Of a DNA stretch of 32,616 bases, positions 1 through 7,480 are shown piece by piece. The notes below the pieces were generated by a model. That model searched no databases. It saw only the letters and a program-made list of their open reading frames with translations, and was not told the DNA's origin. Position numbers and translations under genes: made by a program. The stretch is taken from positions 1-32,616 of the forward strand of contig NZ_JFHR01000059.1 of the NCBI RefSeq assembly GCF_000722875.1, read 5' to 3'. How positions within the stretch are numbered: position 1 is the stretch's first letter; every line of letters begins with the position of its first letter. Source of the stretch: Sphingobium chlorophenolicum. Lineage in GTDB: Bacteria > Pseudomonadota > Alphaproteobacteria > Sphingomonadales > Sphingomonadaceae.

Positions 1-411
1 GTTCAGACCCCGGCCCCCGCCCCGCCGATTCAGACGGTTCGGACTCCGCCGCCGGTCTTCAACCCGGTTCCGGTCGCCGCTCCGCCGCCGCCCGCTCCGC
101 CGCCGCCGGAGGTTCCCGCCTCTCGTGCGTCTCCGCGCAGCGCTCCCGGCAGTTGGCTCAGCGACGCCGACTATCCGAGCCGCGCACAGCGTGAAGAACG
201 TTCGGGCACGGCCGGTTTCCGGCTGGAAATCGGTCCGGACGGTCGCGTGACCAATTGTACGATCACCTCTTCGACCGGCCATGCCGACCTCGACGAGGCG
301 ACCTGTCGCCTGTTGCCCAAGCGCGCGCGGTTCAAGCCCGCCGTGGCGGCCGGTGGCGGTCCTATGTCGGATACGTACAACGGACGCATCACCTGGCGTC
401 TGCCGGAATAA
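1..411 (+). CDS. tonB: Energy transducer TonB, C-terminal part (5' truncated by window edge)
   Basis: Frame 1 is open from the first base to TAA at 409-411. The visible part begins with a long proline/alanine-rich stretch, the periplasm-spanning linker typical of TonB. A compact C-terminal domain of about 90 residues follows (from roughly residue 54), with the YPSRA, GPDGRVTNC and RARFKPA segments of the TonB_C fold. TonB couples the ExbB-ExbD proton channel to TonB-dependent outer-membrane receptors, and exbB and two exbD genes follow on the same strand. The N-terminal membrane anchor lies outside the window. Family is clear from domain and context; the true start cannot be seen. Confidence 0.88.
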   Translation, partial: VQTPAPAPPIQTVRTPPPVFNPVPVAAPPPPAPPPPEVPASRASPRSAPGSWLSDADYPSRAQREERSGTAGFRLEIGPDGRVTNCTITSSTGHADLDEATCRLLPKRARFKPAVAAGGGPMSDTYNGRITWRLPE

Positions 412-418
412 TTGTAAT

Positions 419-454
419 GGGAAGGCCGGCGTCGCCGCCGCCTTCCCCTTTATT
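419..454 (+). terminator. Terminator-like hairpin between tonB and exbB
   Basis: GGGAAGGC (419-426) pairs with GCCTTCCC (440-447). A second short stem CGGC/GCCG lies inside, and the sequence runs into CTTTATT. It begins 8 nt after the tonB stop and ends before the exbB ribosome binding site (GAGAGGGA, 463-470). It could be a partial terminator or an mRNA-processing hairpin that sets tonB and exbB levels apart. Structure is read directly; function is inferred. Confidence 0.5.
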
Positions 455-480
455 GATCCTTTGAGAGGGAAGTCTTGAAC

Positions 481-1239
481 ATGTTGATGTATCTCGCAGC
501 TGCTGCGGCGCCCAAGCCGGAGAACCCCTATGGCCTGATGGAAGCTCTGGAACAGGGCGGCACGATCGCCTGGACCGTCTTCATCATCCTTTGCGGCATG
601 TCGGTCGGCACCTTCTACATTCTGTTCACCAAGCTGATCGAACAGCAGAAGGTCATCAATCAGGGCAAGAAGGTTCGCGCGACCTTCTGGCGCGCCGCCA
701 ACCTGAAGGAAGGCACCGCGAAGCTCGAAAAGAACTCGGCCTACAAGCAGATCGTCGACGACGGCATCAAGGCCCAGGAAGAACACACCAAGCTGACCGA
801 TCCGGTCGAAGCGCATGACTGGCTGCACGGTTCGCTGGCGCGTTCGGAAGCCTCGATCAACTCGAAGCTGAACGGCGGCCTGGCGTTCCTCGCAACCGTC
901 GGTTCGACCTCGCCGTTCATCGGTCTGTTCGGTACGGTTATCGGCATCTACCGCGCTCTGATCAAGATCGGCGCCGCCGGTCAGGCTTCGATCGACGCCG
1001 TCGCCGGCCCGGTCGGTGAAGCTCTGATCATGACCGCCCTGGGTCTGGCCGTCGCCGTTCCCGCGGTGCTCGCCTACAACTTCCTGCAGCGCCGCAACAA
1101 GTCGATCCAGGAACAGCTCAGCGGCTTCACCGTCGACCTGCTGGCCTATCTGGTGTCGAACGGCGCCGTGAAGCCCACGGTCACCGCTGCTCCGGCCGCT
1201 GCCGCCGCCAAGCCGGCTGCCGCCGCGACCAAGGCCTGA
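481..1239 (+). CDS. exbB: ExbB: MotA/TolQ/ExbB proton channel protein
   Basis: This 252-residue inner-membrane protein forms the pentameric proton channel that, with ExbD, energises TonB. TM1 is at about 29-49, a cytoplasmic loop follows, then TM2 at about 132-160 with the conserved GLFGTVIG, and TM3 at about 176-202 with GPVGEALIMTALGL. The C-terminus is an Ala/Pro-rich tail (about 235-252), common in sphingomonad ExbB. ATG 481 is preferred over the in-frame TTG at 475 because GAGAGGGA at 463-470 is 10 nt from the ATG and only 4 nt from the TTG. It is cotranscribed with tonB upstream and two exbD genes downstream. Confidence 0.95.
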   Translation: MLMYLAAAAAPKPENPYGLMEALEQGGTIAWTVFIILCGMSVGTFYILFTKLIEQQKVINQGKKVRATFWRAANLKEGTAKLEKNSAYKQIVDDGIKAQEEHTKLTDPVEAHDWLHGSLARSEASINSKLNGGLAFLATVGSTSPFIGLFGTVIGIYRALIKIGAAGQASIDAVAGPVGEALIMTALGLAVAVPAVLAYNFLQRRNKSIQEQLSGFTVDLLAYLVSNGAVKPTVTAAPAAAAAKPAAAATKA

Positions 1240-1251
1240 TAGGCTGAGATG

Positions 1252-1299
1252 CCGGCAAGGGGCCGGCGGCGGCTGCGACCGTCGAGTTCCCCTTGCCGG
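1252..1299 (+). promoter_or_regulatory. 11-bp inverted repeat in the exbB-exbD gap
   Basis: CCGGCAAGGGG (1252-1262) is the exact reverse complement of CCCCTTGCCGG (1289-1299), separated by 26 nt. No T-run follows, so it is not a classical terminator. It is the only notable structure in the 114-nt gap and could stabilise the 3' end of exbB mRNA or mark a processing site. That role is inferred. Confidence 0.5.
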
Positions 1300-1353
1300 A
1301 CGTGGGCCCCGCAATGCCGGGGCGCCATCGACAAGCATGTTAGGAAATAATCA

Positions 1354-1842
1354 ATGGCAATGAGTGTTGGCTCTGACGGCGGTGACGACAAGCCGATGTC
1401 CGACATCAACACGACGCCGCTCGTCGACGTCATGCTGGTGTTGCTCATCATCTTCCTCATCGCGGTCCCGGTCGTCGTCCAGACGGTTCAGCTGCAGCTC
1501 CCCAAGGTCGCGTTCGAGCCGACGACGACGAAACCGGAAAACGTGTCCCTGTCGATCACGCAGGGTTCCGACGGTAGCTGTGCTGTCTACTGGAACATGA
1601 CCCGCGTGTCCTCCAACGAGCTGCTCGACCGCGCGGTCGCAAAGCTTGAAGCGGACATCAAGAAAGCGGGCGGCGTTGAAAATATGACGCCGGAGGATCT
1701 GCCCGAAGTGCATATCCGCGGCGACATCAACGTCCCCTATCGGTGCATCGGCGGCACCATCTACACGATGCAGCGCGCCGGTTTCCCGAAGGTCGGCTTC
1801 ATATCCGAGCCCGAGCCGGGTTCGCATACGCGGCGGCTTTAA
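1354..1842 (+). CDS. exbD: ExbD/TolR biopolymer transport protein (first copy)
   Basis: This 162-residue single-pass inner-membrane protein has a short cytoplasmic N-terminus, one TM helix at about 26-43 and a periplasmic ExbD domain. The proton-carrying aspartate is D25 in PLVDVML. An AGGAAA ribosome site lies 7-11 nt upstream of ATG 1354. The periplasmic part is longer than in the second copy and has two cysteines, in CAVYW and RCIGG, which could form a disulfide. Two exbD paralogs behind one exbB is common in bacteria with many TonB receptors; ExbD acts as a dimer within the ExbB pentamer, so a heterodimer is possible. Confidence 0.94.
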   Translation: MAMSVGSDGGDDKPMSDINTTPLVDVMLVLLIIFLIAVPVVVQTVQLQLPKVAFEPTTTKPENVSLSITQGSDGSCAVYWNMTRVSSNELLDRAVAKLEADIKKAGGVENMTPEDLPEVHIRGDINVPYRCIGGTIYTMQRAGFPKVGFISEPEPGSHTRRL

Positions 1843-1860
1843 GTTAAGTTCTTTGTTGCT

Positions 1861-1915
1861 GCATTTTCGAACCGAATGGCCGTCAGTCGGCCATTCCATG
1901 AAAATGCTCTAGGAG
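1861..1915 (+). repeat. Nested-hairpin element upstream of exbD2 (copy 1 of the start-codon-proximal family)
   Basis: The outer stem is GCATTTTC (1861-1868) with GAAAATGC (1900-1907). The inner perfect stem is GAATGGCCG (1874-1882) with CGGCCATTC (1888-1896). The element ends TCTAGGAG, which supplies the exbD2 ribosome site. The outer stem ends 15 nt before ATG 1923. Related elements precede the ABC exporter (5026-5084) and ubiE (27585-27635). Confidence 0.7.
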
Positions 1916-1922
1916 TATCGCC

Positions 1923-2345
1923 ATGGCAATGAGTGCCGGAAGAGACGATGGCGAACCGATGGTGGAAATGAACACGACGCCGTTGATCGACGTCATGCTC
2001 GTTCTCCTCATCATGTTCATCATCACCATCCCGATCCAGACCCACGCGGTCAAGATCGACCTGCCGCAGAACGCGCCGCCGACCGACAGCGTCATCGACC
2101 CTGTCAAGAACAAGGTGGCGATCGATCCCAGCGGCATCATCACCTGGAACGGTTCGGCCATCGACCTGCTGACCCTGCGTCAGTATCTGCAGCAGTCGCT
2201 GCGGTTGCCGGTCGAGCCCGAATTGCAGTTCCAGCCCAATGCGGCGACCCGCTATGTCGTGGTCGACGAGGTGCTGGCGGAGATCAAGCGTGCTGGCGTG
2301 ACGAAGCTGGGCTTCGTCGGCAACGAACAGTACGGCAATTTCTAA
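1923..2345 (+). CDS. exbD: ExbD/TolR biopolymer transport protein (second copy)
   Basis: This 140-residue paralog of the preceding gene starts almost identically (MAMSAGRDDG). It has one TM helix at about 22-40, the conserved aspartate D23 in PLIDVML, and a periplasmic domain containing a VVVDEVLAEIKRAGV segment like the usual ExbD/TolR end. AGGAG at 1911-1915 gives a 7-nt spacing to ATG 1923. It is the last gene of the tonB-exbB-exbD-exbD cluster. The shared N-termini suggest duplication followed by divergence of the periplasmic halves. Confidence 0.94.
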   Translation: MAMSAGRDDGEPMVEMNTTPLIDVMLVLLIMFIITIPIQTHAVKIDLPQNAPPTDSVIDPVKNKVAIDPSGIITWNGSAIDLLTLRQYLQQSLRLPVEPELQFQPNAATRYVVVDEVLAEIKRAGVTKLGFVGNEQYGNF

Positions 2346-2554
2346 AGCCGCCGGACCCGGGTCCGGCTATGCCGGGATCCGGTTCGGGTAGCATTGGACG
2401 GGAGCGCGGGGCGGGTATCGGACGAATGGTCCGATGCCGCCGGGCTTCCCAAGGGACGAATATGCCGCCGCCGTCTGGCCGGGAATGTTCGACTTCCCGT
2501 TTCCGGACGCAGGCGGGGTGACGCAATCGCCCTTGTGATGCGCTGACCTGGATA
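2346..2554 (+). other. Gene-free stretch with two perfect inverted repeats and one possible 19-codon ORF
   Basis: Just past exbD2 lies an 18-bp perfect palindrome, GCCGGACCCGGGTCCGGC, at 2350-2367. ATCGGAC (2417-2423) and GTCCGAT (2429-2435) form a 7-bp stem with a 5-nt loop. A 19-codon reading frame starts at ATG 2462 behind an AAGGGA motif and ends at TGA 2519-2521; its composition resembles random GC-rich sequence and I do not call it a gene. The structures may protect the 3' end of the exb transcript before the terminator at 2555. Confidence 0.4.
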
Positions 2555-2583
2555 GGGGCTGCTTCGGCGGCCCCTTATTTTAT
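2555..2583 (+). terminator. Rho-independent terminator with UUCG loop
   Basis: GGGGCTGC (2555-2562), TTCG loop, GCGGCCCC (2567-2574), then TTATTTTAT. The 8-bp stem has one G-U pair and is capped by the very stable UUCG tetraloop. It probably ends the tonB-exbB-exbD-exbD transcript, although it lies about 210 nt past the last stop codon. Confidence 0.85.
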
Positions 2584-2664
2584 GCGCCTATCGCCGCCGA
2601 TGCGGCTTAATCCTTTCTTCATCGCGAAGTGCGATCATGCCGATGGTCAAACCGGCATTGGATC

Positions 2665-2982
2665 ATGGGCGCCAAACTTCAGACAGACCCGTATCGCGGC
2701 AATAACCGTCTGGCGGATCGGCGCACTGCGTTGATCGACGTGCGGGTTCGCCGTCCTGGCGAAACCTGGTTCAAGAGCCAGGTCTCCGATGTTTCCGAGG
2801 TGGGCTTTCGCCTGAAGAGCTTCATGAAGCTGGCGGCGAATGACGATCTGTGGATCATGCTGCCGGGCTTCGAAGGCCGCCGCGCCCGCGTGCTGTGGAG
2901 CCGGTCCCATGAGTCGGGCTGCGTTTTCGAGCGCCCGCTGCATCCGGCTATTCTCGATCACATTCTGAAAATCGACCGCTAA
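2665..2982 (+). CDS. PilZ domain protein
   Basis: This 105-residue cytoplasmic protein is essentially a single PilZ domain, the c-di-GMP receptor fold. The RxxxR motif is RLADR (15-19) and the second motif, DxSxxG, is DVSEVG (42-47), both needed for c-di-GMP binding in the family. ATG 2665 was chosen because the domain starts about 14 residues after it; the alternative GTG at 2629 adds 12 residues with no domain match. It follows the exb terminator and is followed by a repeat element, so it is probably monocistronic. Its target is unknown. Confidence 0.85.
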   Translation: MGAKLQTDPYRGNNRLADRRTALIDVRVRRPGETWFKSQVSDVSEVGFRLKSFMKLAANDDLWIMLPGFEGRRARVLWSRSHESGCVFERPLHPAILDHILKIDR

Positions 2983-3046
2983 ACCCTTCGCCGCCGCTTG
3001 AAGAGGATTTGCGGCGACGGCTTTGGTCATTGGCGGACCCTCCTAA

Positions 3047-3203
3047 TCCTCCCTACGCGGAGCGTGGGGAGGGGGACCGTCGGCGTAGCCGATGGTGGAG
3101 GGGAAGTAGCGTGACCTGCGTATTTCCCCTCCACCAACCTTCGGCCGTCGAAGAGAGTCACGTGCCTCTCTTCGACCCTCCCCATCTCCCGATGGGGAGG
3201 AAC
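3047..3203. repeat. Complex palindromic repeat element, copy A (with an extra hairpin)
   Basis: The end hairpins are CCTCCC-ACGC-GCGT-GGGGAGG at left and CCTCCCC-ATC-GAT-GGGGAGG at right. Between them are an ACC...GGT variable hairpin (GTCGGC/GCCGAT around 3079-3093), GGTGGAGGGGAA, a spacer, and TTCCCCTCCACC. The right half carries an additional perfect 11-bp stem (3147-3157 with 3166-3176) not seen in other copies. GGCGGACC at about 3032-3039 and GGTCCGC at about 3208-3214 look like inverted outer ends. It fills the convergent gap between the PilZ gene and the ABC exporter. Confidence 0.8.
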
Positions 3204-3240
3204 AGGAAGGTCCGCTGTCCACCCAAATACCGGCGGCGGA

Positions 3241-5025
3241 TCAACCTACGCCAACATCCTGAAACTGAAGGCTGGCGAGCCGGGCATAGAGGCCCTTCCG
3301 CTGCATCAGCGTGGCATGATCGCCCTGTTCGATCAGCCGACCCTCATCCAGCACGAGAATCCGGTCTGCCGCCCGCACCGTCGCCAGGCGGTGGGCGATG
3401 ACGATGGTCGTGCGGCCCTGCATCAACCGTCCCAATGCATCCTGCACCAGCCGTTCCGATTCGGCATCCAGTGCTGAGGTCGCTTCGTCCAGCAGCAGGA
3501 TGGGCGCATCGCGCAGCAGGGCGCGGGCAATCGACAAGCGCTGGCGCTGGCCGCCGGAAAGGCGCGCTCCCCCTTCCCCCAGAAAACTGTCCAGACCCTC
3601 CGGCAGGGCGCGCAGGAATGTTTCCGCATTGGCGGCGCGGGCGGCGGCCCAGATCTGCTCGTCGCTGGCTTCCCACCGGCCGTAGCGCAGATTGTCGCGG
3701 GCCGACGCGGCGAAGATGATGCTTTCCTGCGGCACCATCGCCATCATGTCGCGCACCGCCGCCGGATCGGCTTGCGACAAGGGAACGCCGTTCAGCCGGA
3801 TCACCCCCGAATCGGGATCGTAGAAACGCAGCGCCAATTGGATCAGGGTCGATTTCCCGGCACCGGATGGGCCGACAATCGCCACCGTCTCCCCGGGCGC
3901 GATATCGATCGAAATGCCGTGCAGCGCGGCCTGATCGGGACGCGTGGGATAACGGAAATGCACATCCTCGAACTGGAGATGCGCGCCATGTTCGGTTCGC
4001 GGCACTGGCACGGGACGGGGCGGAGCCATGATCTGCGGCGTCGCGATCATCAGTTCATGCAGCCGCCCGGCCGCACCCGCGCCGCGCAGCAGGTCGCCCC
4101 AAGTTTCGGAGAGTGCGCCAAACGCACCCGCGACAAGCCCACCGGTCAGCACGAAAGCCGCGATGCTGCCGCCCGACAGTCGTCCAGCGGCAACGTCCAG
4201 CGCGCCCTGCCACATGACCGCCGTGATCGACCCAAAGACCAGCGCAATGACGATGGCGGTCATCGCGGCGCGCAGGGCGATCCGCCGTCGCGCCGTCGCG
4301 AAGCCTGCCTCCACCGTCCCGTCGAATCGCGCCGCTTCCCGCCCTTCCTGACCGAAAGCCTGGACGATCTTCATCGCCCCCAATGTTTCCGACGTGACGC
4401 TGCCGACATCGGCCAGCCGGTCCTGACTAGCCCGCGACAATGCGCGCAGGCGGCGTCCCATGCCGATGACCGCGACCAATATGACCGGAATGCCCAGCAG
4501 GAGCAGCCCGGCCAGCTTGGGCGCCAGCGCAAAGAGATAGATGAGCCCGCCGGTCCCCGTCACCAGATTGCGCAGCGCGATCGAAACGGTGGAACCCACT
4601 ACCTGGTCGATGATCGCCGTGTCGGCGGTCATGCGCGACGCGATTTCGGAGGGGCGGTTTTCTTCGAAGAAGCGGGGTTCCTGCCGCAGCAGATTGGCCT
4701 GGGTGGCCGACCGGATGTCGGCGACGACGCGTTCTCCCAGCCAGGACACGAAATAGAATCGCGCCGCCGTGGCCAAAGCCAGGATGACGACGATCAGGAA
4801 CAGATATTCAAACCAGCGGCTGATGTCGCCGCCACCCACGAAGCCCCGGTCGATGACCAGCCGGAACCCGCTGGGGATCGCCAGCGTCGCGGCCGAAGAA
4901 ACGATCAGGGCGATCAGCGCCCCCGCGATGCGGCCGGGATAGCGGCTGGCGAAGCGCCAGATCATCGCCAGGCTGCCAAGTGCGGGGCGCGCGCCGCGCG
5001 GCGAAGATCGTTCCACATCCTCCAT
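3241..5025 (-). CDS. ABC exporter, fused permease and ATPase (MsbA/LipA-like)
   Basis: This 594-residue half-transporter has an N-terminal ABC_membrane domain (about 25-325, six TM segments) and a C-terminal nucleotide-binding domain. Walker A is GPSGAGKS at 385-392, the signature LSGGQ at 489-493, Walker B ILLLDE at 509-514, and the switch histidine H545. It would work as a homodimer exporting a hydrophobic substrate such as a lipid or drug; the substrate cannot be read from the sequence. ATG 5025 lies 16 nt after a nested hairpin element that may influence its translation. The methyltransferase gene lies 88 nt upstream on the same strand. Confidence 0.92.
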   Translation of the reverse strand: MEDVERSSPRGARPALGSLAMIWRFASRYPGRIAGALIALIVSSAATLAIPSGFRLVIDRGFVGGGDISRWFEYLFLIVVILALATAARFYFVSWLGERVVADIRSATQANLLRQEPRFFEENRPSEIASRMTADTAIIDQVVGSTVSIALRNLVTGTGGLIYLFALAPKLAGLLLLGIPVILVAVIGMGRRLRALSRASQDRLADVGSVTSETLGAMKIVQAFGQEGREAARFDGTVEAGFATARRRIALRAAMTAIVIALVFGSITAVMWQGALDVAAGRLSGGSIAAFVLTGGLVAGAFGALSETWGDLLRGAGAAGRLHELMIATPQIMAPPRPVPVPRTEHGAHLQFEDVHFRYPTRPDQAALHGISIDIAPGETVAIVGPSGAGKSTLIQLALRFYDPDSGVIRLNGVPLSQADPAAVRDMMAMVPQESIIFAASARDNLRYGRWEASDEQIWAAARAANAETFLRALPEGLDSFLGEGGARLSGGQRQRLSIARALLRDAPILLLDEATSALDAESERLVQDALGRLMQGRTTIVIAHRLATVRAADRILVLDEGRLIEQGDHATLMQRKGLYARLASLQFQDVGVG

Positions 5026-5084
5026 GGGGCCGCGCTCTAAAGAGATTTCGCACGAAAGGGAACATTGCGCAGCGTTGAAATCTC
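5026..5084 (-). repeat. Nested-hairpin element upstream of the ABC exporter (copy 2)
   Basis: Read on the minus strand, GAGATTTC (5084-5077) pairs with GAAATCTC (5049-5042), followed by TTTAGAGCG. The inner part keeps the AATGTTCC core shared with the ubiE copy, but its inner stem is imperfect. The outer stem ends exactly 16 nt before ATG 5025. It fills most of the gap between the exporter and the methyltransferase gene. Confidence 0.65.
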
Positions 5085-5113
5085 CGCGTCATGCAATCCG
5101 GTCCCCACCTGCA

Positions 5114-6400
5114 TCAATCGGCGGGCGCGATCTCCGCCGCCAGCGCCATGATGCGTTGCGCTCCGGCCCGGCCGGTCAGGGCATAGGCCATGTCGCCCGC
5201 TTCCCAATAGGCGATGACGTCGCCTGCGCGACGGGCCAGCAGCGGGCGCGCCTCCGCCGGGGTTTCGGCCCGGTCTGCGAAGAAGGAGAGTTGCTCCCCC
5301 TCCGGCGTGGTGATCGACACGGCGACGGCCGGGCTGTCGGGCGTCGGATAGAGCTGCACGTCGCGCACGCGCCACCTGGCGGGCAGCGGGGGCAGGACGA
5401 TACCGGTGGAACGCCGGATCTCGCCGGGATTCAGGATGGCGCTTTCCACCTGCGACGCCATGCTCTGGCGCAGCAGCCCGGTGCGGTGGGATGCGGCGGC
5501 TTCGTCCAGGAAGGTGCTCGCCCGTGCCGCCTGCGGGAATTCGCCCAATTCCCCCCGTGCAATCCAGCCTGTCGCGATCAGCGCGGCAATGCCCGCCGCC
5601 CGGCCCAGATGACGCCAGGCGCGGCCATGATCATTGTCGTTGGCCACCGGGACCGACATATCACGCCGCCGCCCGACCAGCGTGCCCTTGGTCCCGTCAT
5701 GCTTCAGGCGAAAGTCGATATGCGGCCAGCGCTTGCGCCAGCGCCGGGCGACCAGCCGCTCGCCGGGGCGGGCCGCATCGTCCAGCAGCACGACCCCGCC
5801 GGGAGAAAGCCGGGCGAACAAACTGTCCGCCGCGCCCCGCACCAGCGGGTGCACCGCCCAGGGCGGCCCATCGATTATCAACAGGTCGATGCTGTCGGGA
5901 AGACTGTCGATATCATACCAGCGCCCCGGCCAGTCGCCGCTTTCGACCGTGAGCGGCGCATGGCGCAGATCGGCCTGCAACCCATGGTCGGATAGCCAGT
6001 TACAGGTCGCCTGCACGAAGCCGTCATGCTGGTCGAAGCTGGTCAGCCGCCCCCCGCCATGCAGCGCCAGGGCGCGGGCGGCGATCAGCGTCGATGCGCC
6101 CGCCCCCAGTTCGACCACATGCGTCGGCCGCAGCCGGGAGATTTCCCGGACGATATGGCGCAGGAAACCGACATCCGCCTTCCAACTGCCCAGATGCGGC
6201 AAGGCGTCATGCGGCAGGCCCAATTCGTCGAGCAAGGCGCGCTTGTCCGCCTTCCGCCCGCCCGACAGGCTGGCCAGCAACCATGGCCAGGTGATCGCGC
6301 CGAAGCCGATGCGCCACGCCCAATCCGACAGCCGACGCCGCGCCGCCAGCGCACCGGCGTCGTCGAGAGGCAGGAAACCGGTCAATTCTCTGGAGGTCAC
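5114..6400 (-). CDS. Class I SAM methyltransferase fused to an anti-sigma-factor-like transmembrane/sensor domain
   Basis: This is a 428-residue uninterrupted frame. Residues about 75-245 form a class I methyltransferase: VVELGAGAS (95-103) binds SAM, SFDQ (121-124) is the acidic motif II loop, and LLIIDGPPW (173-181) ends the post-motif strand. Residues 248-428 look different: a short hydrophobic helix (about 267-282), then FLDEAAASHR (298-307) and an ILNPGEIRR...LPPLPARWRVRDVQL region ending in AYWEAGDMAYALTG (397-410). From memory this matches the membrane/periplasmic half of sphingomonad anti-sigma factors; the usual N-terminal sigma-binding part is absent. GTG 6400 is the only plausible start, with AAGGA upstream. 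No sigma factor gene is adjacent. The methyl acceptor is unknown. Confidence 0.75.
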   Translation of the reverse strand: MTSRELTGFLPLDDAGALAARRRLSDWAWRIGFGAITWPWLLASLSGGRKADKRALLDELGLPHDALPHLGSWKADVGFLRHIVREISRLRPTHVVELGAGASTLIAARALALHGGGRLTSFDQHDGFVQATCNWLSDHGLQADLRHAPLTVESGDWPGRWYDIDSLPDSIDLLIIDGPPWAVHPLVRGAADSLFARLSPGGVVLLDDAARPGERLVARRWRKRWPHIDFRLKHDGTKGTLVGRRRDMSVPVANDNDHGRAWRHLGRAAGIAALIATGWIARGELGEFPQAARASTFLDEAAASHRTGLLRQSMASQVESAILNPGEIRRSTGIVLPPLPARWRVRDVQLYPTPDSPAVAVSITTPEGEQLSFFADRAETPAEARPLLARRAGDVIAYWEAGDMAYALTGRAGAQRIMALAAEIAPAD

Positions 6401-6495
6401 GGCTATGCCTATCCTTTATCTGCGGGTCGAGACTGGTTATGCGGCGGGATAGCCCGTTCGCATAGACCCAACCATCGCCAGCACAGGGAACGCCG

Positions 6496-7470
6496 ATGAC
6501 ACGCATCATATCCGCGACTGTTGAACGTTGGCCCGTCGCGGGAGCCTTCATCATCAGCCGCGGGGCAAAGACATCGGTGGATGTCGTGGTCTGCACCGTG
6601 GGCGACGGCGCGCATGTCGGCCGGGGCGAGGGCACGGCCATCTATTATGAAGGCGAGACGGCGGAAGGCTGCGCGGCGGCGATCAACGCCTATACAGGGC
6701 CGCTGGAGCGCGACGCGCTGCTGGAGGCGATGCCGCGTGGCGCGGCGCGCAATGCGCTGGACTGCGCGCTCTGGGATCTGGAGGCGAAGCGCGCCGGGGT
6801 GCCGGTGTGGAAGCTGGCCGGGCTGGAGCAGCCCACGCCGTTGCCGACCGCCTTCACCATCAGCCTGGGCGAGCCGGAGAAAATGGAGGCGGATGCGCGG
6901 GCGGCGGCGGGGCGGGGCTTCGGCCTGCTCAAATGCAAGCTGACGGGCGAGGGCGACCGGGCGCGGATCGCCGCCGTGCGTGCGGGCGCGCCGGATGTGC
7001 GGCTGATCGTCGACGCCAATGAAAGCTGGCACGATCTGGATATCGTGGCGGAGGCGCAGGCCCTGGCCGAACTGGGCGTGGAAATGGTCGAACAGCCGAT
7101 CTTCCATGGCAAGGAGGAACGGTTGGCGGGGATCAGGTCGCCGCTGCCGCTCTGCGCGGATGAAAGTTGCCACACGCGGGCCGACCTCGACCGGCTGGGG
7201 GATTTCGACGCGGTGAACATCAAGCTCGACAAGGCGGGCGGGCTGACAGAGGCGCTGGCCCTGTCGCGGGAGGCCAGGGCGCGGGGGTTCCGCGTGATGG
7301 TGGGTTGCATGTTGAGCACGTCGCTGGGCATCGCGCCCGCCGCGCTGGTGGCGCAGGGGGCGGATTGGACCGATCTCGACGGCGCCCTGCTGCTGGCCAA
7401 GGACCGGGAAGGCGGGCTGGAGCTGCGCGACGGACTGCTGCATCCCGGAAAGCTGTGGGGCTTGGGTTAA
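6496..7470 (+). CDS. Dipeptide (L-Ala-D/L-Glu) epimerase / N-acyl amino acid racemase, enolase superfamily
   Basis: This 324-residue enzyme belongs to the muconate-lactonizing subgroup of the enolase superfamily. The catalytic KxK is K146-K148 (LLKCKL), metal ligands are D173 (VDANE), E199 (VEQP) and D222 (ADES), and the opposite-face lysine is K246 in NIKLDKAGG. This set fits epimerases that interconvert L-Ala-D-Glu and L-Ala-L-Glu during murein peptide recycling; the DgcA N-acetyl-D-glutamate racemase branch is close and cannot be excluded. ATG 6496 has an AGGGA site upstream. It is divergent from the methyltransferase and convergent (10 nt gap) with the next gene. Confidence 0.88.
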   Translation: MTRIISATVERWPVAGAFIISRGAKTSVDVVVCTVGDGAHVGRGEGTAIYYEGETAEGCAAAINAYTGPLERDALLEAMPRGAARNALDCALWDLEAKRAGVPVWKLAGLEQPTPLPTAFTISLGEPEKMEADARAAAGRGFGLLKCKLTGEGDRARIAAVRAGAPDVRLIVDANESWHDLDIVAEAQALAELGVEMVEQPIFHGKEERLAGIRSPLPLCADESCHTRADLDRLGDFDAVNIKLDKAGGLTEALALSREARARGFRVMVGCMLSTSLGIAPAALVAQGADWTDLDGALLLAKDREGGLELRDGLLHPGKLWGLG

Positions 7471-7480
7471 GTTAGACCCC

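Noticed and set aside
2462..2521. 19-codon ORF with AAGGGA upstream after exbD2
   Set aside because: Too short and compositionally random; no overlap or conservation evidence available.
3047..3203. CRISPR-like or IS remnant reading of the repeat elements
   Set aside because: The copies are dispersed, not in an array, have no regular spacers, and carry no transposase reading frame.
3772..5040. Long plus-strand open frame of 422 codons opposite the ABC exporter
   Set aside because: Antisense shadow of a high-GC gene; the product is rich in Arg, Gln and Asp with no domain, and the minus-strand gene has all ABC motifs.
5114..5659. Separate internal gene for the anti-sigma-like half starting at ATG 5659
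   Set aside because: No ribosome site precedes that ATG and the frame is continuous with the methyltransferase, so a fusion is the simpler reading.
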